Positions 1-12,830 of a DNA stretch of 64,000 nucleotides are shown here, piece after piece. Position 1 is the first letter of the stretch, and each line of letters opens with the position of its first letter. The notes under the pieces are model-generated. The model was not told the origin of the DNA, searched no databases, and saw only the letters and a list, made by a program, of their open reading frames with translations. Source of the DNA: Acanthosoma haemorrhoidale (Eukaryota; Arthropoda; Insecta; Hemiptera; Acanthosomatidae); NCBI GenBank assembly GCA_930367205.1, contig OV884011.1:142287937-142351936 (forward strand), in the 5' to 3' direction. Position numbers and translations under genes: made by a program.

Positions 1-770
1 ATGTTTAAATTGCCCCTTCTGACACTGATAATTTTACAAAATGACTCGGCCTGTGTAAGAGTTATATGAGCACTCATGTGCTCATGCACTCGTGCACTAC
101 TGCAGTAAACCACAATGTCGTCAGCGAAAGCGATTACCGTAGCTTTCTTATAGTTTGTCCCAACAATTTCACAATTTCAGATGTGTACATGCTGAAAAGA
201 ATTGGAGACAAAACCGCTCCTTAAGGAACTTCACAAGTCAGAGGGAATGGGTTAGAGAGGCAATTACCCACCCATACCCTCACCGAACTGTCCTTCAAGA
301 AGGAAATAAAGAGGTGTAAATCTGCTCTGGGCATTCCCAGTCACAAAACTGTAACCCGTGGGACAATGAGTAGAAAGCCTGCGTGCAGTCCAACGAGATC
401 ATAGCAGTCGCTGTGTTGTTGTTGATACCGAGGGTGATTTGCGTATGTACCTTCACAAACAGATGTTATGTACTCAGATGAGCCTGAAAACCTGCCTGCC
501 TGCTGAACATACCGGCGTTGTCTGTGGTATAGTGGTCGGGCAGTATATTCACCTGTTCTTCCGCTGTGTAGAGGGTGTCACCGTCATGAAGACGGACACC
601 TGATTCCTTCATGGTAGTGGTCTTAATGAGCTTCTAAAACTTATGGTGATCGCCATGTAAGCCATGTAGCCGTTCGTGCTACGTCTCGTCTTCGAATTTC
701 TCATCAAGCCATGAATTGGTGTTGTGAGAGAGTTTAATACTTTTCAAGTGGTTCAAGGCCGGAGACGACC
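1..770 (-). pseudogene. degraded LINE reverse transcriptase (family A), runs off window start
   Basis: Read on the minus strand, all three frames contribute recognisable pieces of a non-LTR reverse transcriptase, joined by frameshifts and stops. In order from 770 down to 1 these are: a linker with a DGDTLYTAEEQ-like stretch (about 600-500); an RT motif A-like stretch MISLDCTQAFYSL (about 410-370); a motif B/C-proximal stretch ending VLSPILFSMYTSEI; and a clear catalytic box FADDIVVYC at about 105-129. The FADD codons lie at 118-129. The coding continues past position 1. The order and spacing of the motifs match the RT of CR1/jockey/R1-class LINEs. No open frame is long enough to be functional. 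The sequence is unrelated at close range to the two jockey-like copies further along, so it is a separate, older family. Confidence 0.75.
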
Positions 771-803
771 CAAAGAAAGTTGGGGGTATTTGATATTAAG
801 TTA

Positions 804-944
804 TAAAATTGAATATCTTGATTTAATTGATAGGGATTAATGATAATAATTCTTACCTTCTTTCTACTTCTTCATGAGCATTCTAGAGAAGGTAAGAATT
901 ATTATCTTTATTCACTATCAATTAAATCTAGATATTTAATTTTA
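804..944. repeat. long foldback hairpin, MITE-like
   Basis: Two arms of about 57 bases (804-861 and 888-944) are near-perfect inverted copies around a 26-base loop. Both arms contain the same run from an ATAATAATTCTTACCTTCT end outwards to a TTTAATTGATAG block. Only a few mismatches and one small length difference are visible. There is no coding potential. Size, AT richness and perfect folding fit a non-autonomous DNA transposon of the foldback/MITE kind, but no TSD was assigned. It could also be a recent palindromic rearrangement. Confidence 0.7.
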
Positions 945-3900
945 GCAAGTTACTGTGGTCATTGGGTTATTATATAGACAAACCTGTTCAACGTTCAATA
1001 TTGGTTTTAAAGGGAGAGATCCTATAGAAGGCTGAGTTGATTGTTCTGATTGCGGAATTACAGGTTCCAGGCTAATTTTAGTGGAGGTTCAATTCATTCT
1101 CCAATCTCAAGTTAGTTACGCTCTCCCTCCTCCCCCCAAAAAAATTGCTTATAAATTGAAATATAGTTGACGATAAGGTGGCACTTACAGTAGATTATAC
1201 ATCAGCATTTCAAAAATAAATTCTTTGTTTTTAAATTAAACGCGTTGTTACTTACTGCCAAATTGCGGGTATAAAATCCTCGTTTATAATTAAGGCACCA
1301 ATTTACTTCTAAATATTTAATTAAGTGGGTGAGGCATCACGGTGGAGCAGACACCAGTTGAATCCATTGTAAAGAAAATCACGATCAATTATAACAATGA
1401 CATTGCATAAATCAGCTGGTAGTGACGTGCCCCTGGGTGGCCGGAGGCGACACGAAAAGACCCAATGTAATCCTGAGTGACAGCCTGGAGCACTCTCCTT
1501 ATTGGTGGTCCTTGGATCCTGCTGGAGAACCCCTGTTACAGTCATTGTCTGCCCAAGCCTAAAGGCGGAGCATCTGTAAGGCGCCATAATCCGTGGGACT
1601 AACCTTTCCCAGGTCTGTATACCCCCGGGATCCGACTATGGCAGCCGTTCTCCTGTGGCAGGATTAAATGTCACTGCTACCTGTATAACCACCCCCCTCC
1701 CACTACAGAAAGGTCATGCCTAAGCTGCTGTTAGCTCGTCGGTTCTCACCCGGAGGAGGCGGGGAGGGGACTAATTAAATGCTCTTCCTCTCATTGTCAC
1801 TGCTAACCACTCGGGTCGCTTTGACCCATTTAAAAGCCTGGAACTAGAAAACAAATTATCTACACGATCCTTTATGTCGTCTAAAGGTAAGGATGACAGT
1901 TGGAACACTTAGTGCATGAAACTTCCTTGATTTTTGATAACCACTTAACGAATAGTTCCGTAATACTACGATCAAAAACACGTATATAAACACGGAGTGT
2001 TATAGACATAGGTAGCTAAATAGATTCATAATCTGCGATGGTCTAACCAAGAAAAAGGAAATACCAATGATATTCAAAATAATTCCACCTTGATCATAAT
2101 TCTTACGTGACTCCTGCTCAAATTGCTGAAACAATAAAATTATTATTGAAATACCTAGGCGCTTTTGAAAAAAAAAACAATACTCGAGTACATCAACATT
2201 ACAACTTAAACAAACTACTTTACAAACATTAAAACAAAAAAATATGTCAATCTCTAATTCTTAAATTTTATTAAGACTACCAAGCTACTATACAAAAACG
2301 ATTGAAGGGAAGTAATTTAGATGTGTCACATAGCTAATCCTTTTTTTTTTATTCGATTTCAATGTAATTGACTATTTAAGGGTATTCGCGCTTTTGGTAT
2401 AGCAGGAGCAAAGAACTTTTAAGACCTTGAAACCTATTTTTTAATTACTATCAAACAGGGAATGTATAAAACCTTTGCAAATGATATGAATGTCTGTTTT
2501 AATACATTTTGACATTAAAGTTGATTTAAGTATGAGCAAGCTCTCCGGTTATGTGAAGCAGAATAGGGGATCTGTTACTAAAAATTATAGTTTCCAGAAG
2601 AGAGTTATTATTTGTAAATTAGTGAATAGTACACTGTTCCATTTAAAGTGTATGGATAAATAGTGCTGAAATGATGAGTCAGGACAGCCTTTGTTAAATT
2701 AGTAATGGTCACAAGAGAGGGGGCTTGGTTGACGGTAACGCTTTCCACCCCAATGACAATTAATTGAGGGAATTCAAACGGTAATAATAGGAATCGATTA
2801 TCGACCGCAGTCAAATCGTACTAAGAAGCTTACCTTACGGTCGTCTTTGTATCGCTTTAAATATGACCACCTCTGTAAATAGAAGACGTGCAGTTGTTTC
2901 TGTAGTTGACTCCTAAGAGTTTTTTTTTTTTTATCCTAGCCCCTTGAATTAAAGACTTGAATGGAAATTGAAACATAAAAGGGAAAAAAAAGAGCAGGAA
3001 TCTGAAAAAAAAATAAGAAAAAATGTCTGTTCAAATAAACTGTACTAATAATAGTTTGATAATTAAATGAAAATAAACTTGCTGATTAAACTTCAGTTAA
3101 AACTGCATTTGGACCAAGTTGGTATGTTAGAAAATATAAAGACTGGATTTAAATTTTGGAAGAGGAGGGCACTGATGAATATTTTGAGTAACAGGATACC
3201 TGGAGGTTGATTATTATGAGCTAGGAACGGTCGGCTAAAAAATGAAATTCATTAAGGTGAAAGATAGAGGTTAGATGGACAACATCTAGAGTTACTGGAG
3301 GAAATAAATCAAAATTTTTGACTAATCAATTAGCTGATATGACAAGGTAAGTAGAAATAGTATCGGGCAGACGGTAGCAACAAGCCTAACATAACGTAAC
3401 GGTGCGATATGAAAAAATCTTTTGGAGCTGCGATTAAAATCATAAAAGTACAAATGAAGAATCGGTAAAGATAAGTCTTCTAATACAATCAAATAAATCA
3501 TTTATAGGTCTACTGTCTGTAAACAGTGGATTGAAAACCCACTCACAAGTCACGCAGGACATTTGCTTTATGGTCACCAATGAACCAAAAAATTCGCGGC
3601 CTTCGGTCGAAACTGATTGAAAGCAAGTGAACTATGTTTATGATATACCCTACGTTTGTATATGAGTTAGGATCGACAAAAAATAAAAAATAAGCAAAGA
3701 CGAAAAGTAAACGGAAGCTGTGCTCCCAGAAGGCTTCCACGGCAATTAAGAAATTGGATGGCTGGATTGGAAGAGGAACGGAGTCCCATGGGACCTTCCT
3801 GTTTGGATAGCCGGCCTCCCTTCAGCGTGCTCACTAATCTTTTAAGGTTCGTCTTTGCATTCCCTCTCTCGTGGCGGGGTTAAATATCGGGGGACGATAT

Positions 3901-5184
3901 CAAACAGAGGGGGCCCACACCAGTCAAAGTGGAATTGCGTTTGGAGTCTGCTTGTTATCAATACTTTAATAATTCTTTTTATAGCATTTTTTTCAACTTT
4001 TTTGGTTTATTTAAAAAGATATATAATACCGCTACTCCTATTCAGGAAGGTTTAATGTTGAAAGTAATGAGATGAAAAAAAAAACAAGAAAACGACCTGT
4101 CATTAAATAGGAGTTCAAATACTGAAAATGAAAAGTATTCAATCCCACGCTTTTAAATGACATTTGAATACGAAACTGAAGTTTTCTTCTTCTAAAAAAG
4201 AAAGAAAGAGATATATACTGAAATAAAAATTAAAAACTGCTCACAAATCCATTCATACAATATTTGAAGTTCTTCATTCACTGTCTCGTTCATACACCAT
4301 TTAAAAACACACACAGACCTGAGATCTTCCGATCCCAAATGACTGTTACTCGGAATGTTCTGACAATTTCGCATGTCGCAGCACTACATCAAGTTGGGAC
4401 TATTGTACCCATGTGATGTCACTTTTCAAATGATTACTAGCCAAATAATTAATATATACTTATAGGACTTGTATTCCGTAGTTGGCACGACATTTACATT
4501 AGGTTATTAGTAAGGATCTACAGAGTAGTAGTTAGAGTAATTTCTACAGGAACGAGACACTATTGCTCTGTGCATCTCAATTGTTGAACAGAAGAGCACA
4601 CGAAATACGAATTTAAGTACCTCCTTAAAAGTAAAGCTCATCTATTTCAGCTCTGTTAATAATAATTTATGTGTATTAATTTTTATTCTAGTTTCACGAA
4701 CAATAAAAGTAAGGTGCAAGGACACACCTAGGGGTGGTCCTTGGTAACTCGTGAGGCAATGGCAAGAGGGGAAAAAAATTCGATATATCCCTTAAGAAAA
4801 AAAAGTTGGTTGACATTGAGGAGGGTTATCTTGGCCACTCATGGAAGTTGTTGGGGCGGCTGCTGGATTGGGCTCAGGCTCTTCTTATCGAGCAAGTCCC
4901 CTCGATTTATTGCCGAGGCCCTGCCTGCCTTCAAATCCTGCAACAATTACCAGCTTTGCTATCCTCGCCCGGCCTCAGGCAGAGGTATTTTGCTAGGCTG
5001 TATGATTAGATCTTGAAGATTATAGGGTGGGGTTAAGACAATCCACGATACTAAAAAATAATGTTATGTTGAACTGCGGGTTGTAATCTAACCACAATAA
5101 TAATAAAAGTGACTTCCAGAGACACGTATTATTAATTTGGACATGAGGAGCACTTTCGGCGGCTTAACTACTTTTCTACAATTT
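945..5184. other. intergenic, no gene recognised
   Basis: Mostly AT-rich sequence with T and A runs. Three patches are richer in G and C: 1320-1850, 3750-3940 and 4740-5030. The patch at 4806-5009 is open for 67 codons on the plus strand and the patch at 1321-1587 for 88 codons on the minus strand, but neither resembles a family I know. I cannot tell whether these are exons, conserved non-coding sequence or old repeats. Confidence 0.5.
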
Positions 5185-5189
5185 GTCTT

Positions 5190-5970
5190 TGTCGGGTCGT
5201 CACGAGGGGTGTGCCTGGTTACCCTAGCCCTGGTACCAAGTGAGGGTTATTGGAGTTTATACCCTAGACAATCGTTTCATGACGGCTTTACTATCTGACT
5301 CAATTTTTTGATAGGTGTGTGCCCCGACAGTGCACTATGTTCAGAAGAAGAGGTACAGGGTAGGTTTATAGGTAGTTTATGTGGCCTTGGAATGACCACG
5401 AATTCACACTCGGTATCTAAGGGTAGGCGAAAACCGTCCGGATCCCAAAGGTGAGTGTGAACCGGAGAGAGGTAGACTGGATTGCCGCAGGATTGCTGGT
5501 AGGAAAATTTGCATGGCCACGGCAACCGTCGTCCGCGAGGTCTCTCCCAAGGAGGTGCTAGTTTTAGCGAGACGAAAGCAGAGATTCCCACTAGGAAGGC
5601 GTGGGGTCTGACGACGTCGGACTAAAACATAGCGAGGTTAGGAGAGAAGAGATGCAGAGGTTTTTCATAAAGAAGCAGTAAGATTTTCAGAGTTCAAGCG
5701 GGGTAGCCACATAGTTGCCAGGAGAGAATTAATTACAGGGGCTAGACCCCGGCTTAAATATACAATCTAGCCTTTCCCTTAGCCAATCACCATTAAGATT
5801 GGTGTAACCAATGATGTGTGGTTGATCCAAGGATGAAGGCCTGAAGCGCTCGTTTTCATAAACATAAAAATTATTTAGCAAATGATTATTAATAAGATTT
5901 AAAAATATGTGTCTATAATTAGAGTTAAGGGCGTATGAACAATTTGGTGTAAATATGACACAGAGCCACA
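5190..5970 (-). repeat. solo LTR, old copy of a three-member family
   Basis: Clearly homologous over most of its length to 34196-35100 and 59322-60185, all in the same orientation. On the minus strand it would start TGTGGC and end CGACCCGACA, so it has TG...CA ends. It carries a TATA-like TATTTAAG near 5755, followed by the conserved transcribed part of the repeat. The flanking 5-mers (GTCTT and GTAAT) agree at only 3 of 5 places, so the outer boundary at 5970 is tentative and the insertion is probably older than the other two. No internal retroelement sequence is attached. A roughly 100-codon open stretch inside it recurs in the other copies, but I regard this as fortuitous openness of a conserved repeat. 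Confidence 0.65.
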
Positions 5971-8900
5971 GTAATTATGCGGCTCAGGGTTTCAGTCAAT
6001 CTGGACAAGATCCTATAAATCCGAAAAGAAAAATATCATATTTGCCGAATTTGCTGCAGTTTTTAAAATAACGGCAATAATACATCACTCTTAAATCGAA
6101 AGAAAAACGAAAGGCGGGATTTTTTTTTGGGGGGTGGGATGGCGAACTATTTAAGCTAAAAGGCTTATTTATTTAGAAGCTGATGAGGAAAAAGAGTGTG
6201 TGTCTCGAAACGCGTAATTTTATCATAATAAAGTTTTTGTTATATAGATATATTAATTAATACATTATTAATTACTTATATATTAATTATTACATTCCAA
6301 TATCTATGCCCCCCAAAAAGTATTTTTTTTTTCCCTAGTGTCATCACGTAACTAGGCATGTTTCACAATCCGAATATTTCAACGAGTTTTAGAATACATC
6401 TTAAAAAAAATCAGATCGATCGAATTGTTAATTCGGCCATGAACACGAAGACAGACATGTATACGTAAGAAACATAATAATCTCTTTTCTCACATTTGGG
6501 CTCGTCAATAGGCCAATCCACAGCAAGGAAAAGATTTTATTTTCAATTAGATTCAGAATTTGAGACTTTTCGGTTACACCTGTTCCAGTATAAGACGCTT
6601 AGCTCAACAATCATTAACAGAGTACTCCGCACATTGACCATCCTGCAGAACCAAAAGTAGATCGTTTCGATAGTACATACTCACCCACACGATGATGCAG
6701 ATTTGAATTACAACCAAGCTCCCGTATATATCATCAGGGTTTCATGAAGCCAGTCAAGCCTAAATCCGCTTAATCCCGTTGTACCATATCTAAATTAAAT
6801 TATACTCAACAATGGCCTTTGCCGTTTATTCTATTTTTCGCACCCACCGAGTTTAATAATTTAACAGTTGGTTTTTATTAGAATTATTTTGTTAAAAATG
6901 ATACTGAATAAAGCCGTATCTTTCCATCGTTAGGCGACTAAGGGAACAACAATTTTTTTTCATCGGTTTTGTCGATAGTCAACATTGTTGGTAAATTATG
7001 ATTTTCCGATCAGTATGTATCAATATGCGGTTTATATGCTATATAAAAAAAAAAAGTAAAATGTTTGCTATTGACAGAATAAATGTCTGACATGCCGGCC
7101 TACCCTCTTTGTAGCTCTTTGGAGTGTGAACTAAATCATTAAATATTTATTTTAGCCACATGATACAATTTTTAAATATAGATATATCCCCTTTCTGTGT
7201 AAAGAGGGTTTACAACGTATAATAAACTAGTGCTGACAAATTTTATTTGTTTATTTTTAAATCAAATCTTTTCGACGATCTACTCTTACATAAAAATAAA
7301 TTATTAGAAACTAATTTTGACAAACAAAATTGTTTTTATTATATTAAAACAATTGAAAAAAAAACAACATAAAAGTTAGCTCACAAACTTAGCGTCTTGC
7401 TCACAGAATCTGACAGCTTTGGGCAACCGTTCGGGAAAAATTAAACCGTTCAGGACGCTGACAGGAGGATAAGGATAACAGCACACATTCATAATTAGTA
7501 GAAAACCAAATAACATATAGAAAATATTATCAGCAAAAGAACTTTTTTTTTATCACCTTTAAATATTTAAACAAAAGAATTCATTCCTTTACCGGTTCAA
7601 TTCATGGCACAAACATAAAGTATGTCTATGTGGGCTTATATTTCGCTCAATGTTGTAGTGGACTTTTCCAGAGATTACTGATAAGTTGTACATGAGTAAA
7701 TAAATTGCGTCAATACATAGGGCAAAAACGACTCCGACGGAAATGGATAGGTGTAAAAGGTCTCTCACACGTGCCGGAAGTTTTCCGTCAAGGTTGTTGC
7801 CTGCGTATAAACTTTCTTTTCCTATTGTCCATTATGTTGTTTTCGAGTTTTTCCATCGCTCTTAACTCATAATCCTAAAATGCCTAAGAGTAGCGATGAT
7901 ACTGAGCGGCCTCCAGTACAACGGACCCTACCCAAAGGGGTAAAGACCCTCATCCCCTAATTAACGCTGTTAGCCAACTTCCAGCCTGCTTGAGAGCCTA
8001 CCAAACTTATTTCACCGTTAAACCATTTAAGTCCATCTATAATGCAGGATGATTATCACTCCTCATTAGAACGTGTTAGAGGGCTTTGGCTGATATAAAA
8101 TGGATTTTGGCCTCGTGTGTGCTAAGCCACGGTGATTTTCATTTTAGATAAATTTTAATGACAGTGAATTTCAATTAGATACAAGCATTTGTATTTATAA
8201 TTATAGTTCCTTTAGTCAATTGATTTTCTCCTAGGGAGTGAGCGATGGACCTCGTATAAAAAAACATAGTAATCCTAACGGAATAAAACTAATCATAGAC
8301 TAAAGGTGGCCTTAATAATAATACTATATGATAATACGTGAGTAAAATAAAACAATATTTCAATGCCCTTCCTTTAAAAGTTTTAATTTCAATCAAAATT
8401 TTTATAATTAGGATTATGAATAAGCCTTCCTGAATAACTAACTGTTTAGGCCACAGTCATGTATACTGTAATATGGTTTTGGACACAAACTATATTTATA
8501 TATTTGAAGAACGTTGAATTTGAAGACAGATATGCACCGAAAGTTACTGTCTATGGTATTTATGACTGCTAGAATGCACTCTTTGGGACATTGGTGGTAG
8601 GCAGTTATAAGCCATTTTTCTTGACGAAGCGAGTAAGCCCCCTCTGACAGGCCATCTTTTAGTTTTTACTACGTTCGCAACACATGCCTTCTCTTAGTAA
8701 TAAGCTAGATAATAATGTTTTTTGGAAATGGTTTCAGGTATCAAAATCGCTTGTGATTCCTACTGTGTCAATTACTTCCGTCTCCTAGATATCCTTTCAA
8801 TCCATAATTTCCGCAGATAGGGATCACATTAGATCTGCAGATATTAAGGTAAGTCACATAATTTACGTTATCCAATTTGTTTTATTGTTGTATCGATAGG

Positions 8901-10650
8901 TTCCTATTTAAAAATTACTCCTCGAACTAGCACGCGTACTTGACGAGGTAATCATTATTCCAAATAAATTTCGTAAAGGGGAGATAGCTGGATTTAATTA
9001 GTGTCTAGGGAGGGGCATTGGCCCCAAAAAAAGAGACAATTGATCTGTATCACTTTAACCAAAAAAGTTGGGTTTACGATCACCTTATTGACTGACAAAT
9101 TTGCCTAACATACGTAGTCGATTGATTAAAAGGGAGTAGGGATAAGTAAATGTGTCTGAATTATTGTCAGCTTAATATTGATGCAAAATGGCTCGGATCT
9201 AAAACACTCAATATATCAATATATACTCAAAAGATATTGAGTTACGGGCACGTAAACAGTCAATAAGATATCATCATTTTTTAACTCACATACCTGTGGT
9301 CAACCATGGACCCACGATATATAACACGTATATGATAATAATTTGTAAGTCAAGACTTTTAATTTTGATAATTCACACACAAAAGAATTTTTATTATAAA
9401 TAATTGGTATTCTATTTTTATTTATTTTTTTATAAAGCGTATAATGTTTTCTTGAATGTCATACTATGAAGTGTATGCTTCATGTCCCTAGGTAACAGAA
9501 CACACCAGATGTCTGAATAAAATATTGTCCAATTAATAAAAATAATGATACTCTAGTAATTGGATGAATAAAAAGTTCCTAAGCCGACATTTATGAAGGA
9601 GACACACTTCTAAATGTGTACAAGACGTACGAATTAAATTGCCAGCAAAATTTCAGTTAATATCTCCATTTGGACAGAGGAATTCCTGTTTATTCTTAAA
9701 TAAGATACAAACAGGATTAAAAGTTTTGTCAGAATGGAATAAGTGGCTTAGTAAAGTTACTGGGTCGTAAACTGTTTACTTTAGGTTTGTCTTAAATATT
9801 TCCTTCTGGATTTCTACTGAAAGTGGTCGGTATCTGTAAAAGTCGCTGAATGGAAGCTTTGAATTACTTAACTTATCAAACTATGAGAGCTTCGTTAAGA
9901 AGAAACAGAGGGGGAATTCTTTTTTACTCTTCAAGGAGTGATAATGAAAATAACTCCTCGGAATAAATCGAAACCAACAGGCGTTTTTGAGCAATTTAAG
10001 ATAATAATAGTAAGTATGTTTTACTCGACCTTAGATTTTGGGCGAACATCCCTCAGCACTGCAAGGTATGTTGTTCAAAATCTGGGCAGTATAACAAATA
10101 TGTAAGATTAAAATATTAGATTATCCTGCATGGGACATTTATGGAAAGTAAAAGCAAAAGCCATTTAAAATAAATTCTTAAGTAAAACTTTTTGGTATCC
10201 ATGCGTGAATTAGCATAAAGTCACCCGACCGGGTTCAATAGGGTTAATATATGGTGATCTATATTTTTTATTGGTTAAACATTTTTGGGGGCCAAGCTGA
10301 TTCAAGGAACAAAATTAACATATACAAACAAAATTAACCGGTTTTTTTTCAAAATCATCAGGCTTTAATGAAAATAACTACTTGAAAATAAATAAATATT
10401 GTCATTTAAACATCGCTTTCAATGAATTGTGATCACAAAATCACAGCTAAACACTAGTGTTGTACAATTTCATCACCACGAAAACAGAAGTTCCCCTCTT
10501 CTCGGCCCAGAAAATGTTTCCATATTTTAATAATAAAAACCTAAGGCGTCGGTGAAGAGAGGGGGAAACTAGTGCATGGCACAGCTGAAGTCCACTAGGG
10601 GCGCGGTGTAGCTCAGTCTCTGGCCTGCCTATATAAGGCTGAGATTAGGG
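5971..10650. other. intergenic, AT-rich, no gene recognised
   Basis: Apart from the small 3'-end repeat at 6150-6245 I see no coding sequence. Patches of higher GC occur around 7890-8040 and 10570-10650. Homopolymer A/T runs are frequent. The rest is featureless to the eye. Confidence 0.5.
6150..6245 (+). repeat. retroelement 3' end with CTGATGA/GAAAC motif and LINE-like tail
   Basis: The block has CTGATGA at 6180-6186, CGAAACGCG at 6206-6214, and then the tail TAATTTTATCATAATAAAG running into GTTTTTGTT. The same tail, with one or two differences, ends the jockey-like LINE fragments at about 37905-37935 and 46570-46595, and it occurs in reverse at 15980 and 62115. The upstream sequence here is not LINE sequence. 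The CTGATGA...CGAAAC arrangement is typical of the 3' ends of Penelope-like and some other retroelements and contains the two conserved core boxes of hammerhead ribozymes. The intervening stem is weak here. Confidence 0.45.
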
Positions 10651-10659
10651 GCTTTTCCC

Positions 10660-12830
10660 CATAGCACGTCATTTGAAGACATCAATGCCAATCACAGCAA
10701 GTGGTGGAATATGAGCTAACACAGGCAGACATATCATTAAGACGCCGTTCACAGTGATCCACCCAGACGTACCGACGTTTCAACAATATGGCGACCCAGA
10801 TAGGACCTCCACACCGGGCCTATTCATTTCTCAACAACCTTATCGAGTCACCGGCGCCCGACTTCGAATCTACGGACCATCAGCCTATTCTCTATGAGCT
10901 GGAAGGCAATATTCCAGAGCTACCTACTACGAGATACGAGTACCAAGAGGCCAATTGGGCCCAATACAAGCATCTCATTAGTGCCGAATTTCCCCCATTC
11001 GCGACTCTGAGACATACTTGGGATATAGACAGCGCCATCTATCAGTCGCAGGATACCATAGTCCAAGCCGCTGATGCCTCGATACCAAAATTTGTACCGG
11101 TACCGACTTCCCTGAAGAAGCCGCCGAAGCGTATACTGCAACTGATACGGCAACGTAATGATATAAAGAACAGGTGGTTTCGGGCAAATATTAAAGATCT
11201 AACACCGGTGTTTAACGCTCTCACAACCCAGATTACATCTCTGATGATGGAAGAGCTCTATATGAGGTGACCGTTTCCGCGGTTTACATAGTGACTACAA
11301 AGCATTCTGGCGGCTGGTGAAAATCACTGTAACCAAGAAGAATACAGTAAGACTGGTAGACAACGGGCAGTTCATCTCTGTTGCAAAGCAGACCGCCATA
11401 CTAGCCAACCACCAGCGAGGGGATAATGACAGCGCCCACCCCCACCACCATACATACCTCCTACCACCAGGTTGCAGCATGCATTCGTCTAACCAGAGGC
11501 AAAAGAGCACCAGGGGATGATGACATCCAGAACATTGAAGCAGCTACTACGGAGAAAATATCTCACATACTGAACATCATCAATTCTTCTCTAAGACTAC
11601 ACTATTTTCCCCAGACGGGGAAGCACGCCGTCGTCGTCCCACTCCTAAAGACAGCCAATAGTGGGTACGAGCTAGCTCACTACAGGCCCACTCATTGTAA
11701 AAGATCTACGAGAGGATTCTCTACAACCATCTCGCAGACAGTTTGACCCTTAAGACCGGCTATAGTAAAGGCCTCAGTGCGGGCTGAAATCTGGTAAAAC
11801 TTCAGCAGCACGTTGCAACGAACATGCGGAACAACAGAGTAACTGCGATGATCTCCCACATTGCTCTAAAGCATTCGACTCTGTACACCTCACACTGCAT
11901 CTGCGCATAGCAGAATAAGGAGAAAATTGCCAATTATTTTGATCATCTGTTTACACATTGTATAAATTCAAGGGGTTTAGAGAGGGGAAAAAACCGTAAA
12001 AAAAAAAAAAAAACCTTACACACTTCTACGACGTCTGAGCGAGCACGAATTTCCCGCACAACTACAGAACATAATGGCTTTCTATCTCGCAGGAAGAACT
12101 TTTTCTGTGCGAAAAAGAGCCATCTCTACCACTTTCAAGAGATTTAATCGTCGGAGTTCCCCAAAGTTCGGTGCAGGGACCCTTACTCTTCAACATATAG
12201 ACCACGAAGGTGCATCATACTCAAACTGTAAGCTGGCGGCGTATGCGAACGACATAGGAGTCTACAGCACCAGCTTCAACCCAACGAAACCGCTAAAGGC
12301 TGCAGAGGGCGCCAGTTAACATTCAGGATAACCCGGCCAAGACTCAAGGGACCTCGTTCCAGCTCGAGAAAAGAAAGCTCCCACCAAGCTTCAACATAGA
12401 CGGGACTGACTGGAAACTTGCCAATAGCATATGCTACCTAGGAATCAACCTAGGCAGGTACATTACGTTAGGCACACGCCTGCAGAAGAAGTTGAAAAGA
12501 GTACGTAGGAATTACTACTCTCTCCCGCGTCTCACCACAAGCTCGGGTATATCCCTTAGGCTGAAACTGTTGATATACAAGAGCACCCTGAGGGCAGCTC
12601 TACTGTTTGGGACTCCGCTTTTCCGATTTCTTCACACCAGAACCATGACCCAGCACTTCCAGAACAACATTCTTCGCTATTGCACTATTGCATATCCCTT
12701 TTCGTAAAATGAAGGTCCCGACATCCACGGAAAGTTTAAGGTCCCCACCATCACCGAAGCCATCAGAAGAAGACACATCAAGTACTTTGTATTTGCGGCT
12801 ATTTTTTAGTCCGCGGTTGTCATGTCCATT
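10660..12830 (+). pseudogene. degraded LINE ORF2 (family B): endonuclease end plus reverse transcriptase
   Basis: Recognisable pieces in order on the plus strand are: an endonuclease box DINANHSKWW near 10678; a conserved endonuclease box ESTDHQPILYEL at about 10870-10905; a 160-codon open linker at 10788-11270; an RT entry stretch resembling VVVPLLKT...HYRP at about 11630-11690; a motif A remnant near 11880; a palm box reading YANDIGVYSTS at 12242 on; and the following palm and thumb stretch CYLGINL...LLIYKSTLRAALLFGTPLF at about 12430-12620. Stops and frameshifts separate them. The catalytic pair reads ND instead of DD. An A-rich interruption near 11925-12020 separates motif A from the following segment. 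The 5' part of the element (ORF1 and the endonuclease N-terminus) is absent, as expected for 5' truncation. Confidence 0.8.

Noticed and set aside
4806..5009. 67-codon plus-strand open frame in a GC-richer patch
   Set aside because: Unremarkable length, no splice context, no recognisable domain. Not supported as a gene.
7230..7340. Apparent inverted repeat around GACAAATTTT...AAAATTTGTC-like strings
   Set aside because: Pairing does not extend beyond short AT-rich segments that are expected by chance here.
10600..10665. tRNA-like GTGTAGCTCAGTCTCTGG upstream of LINE family B
   Set aside because: An A-box-like match only. I found no B box (GTTCGA) at the right distance and no acceptor stem, so neither a tRNA nor a SINE head can be supported.
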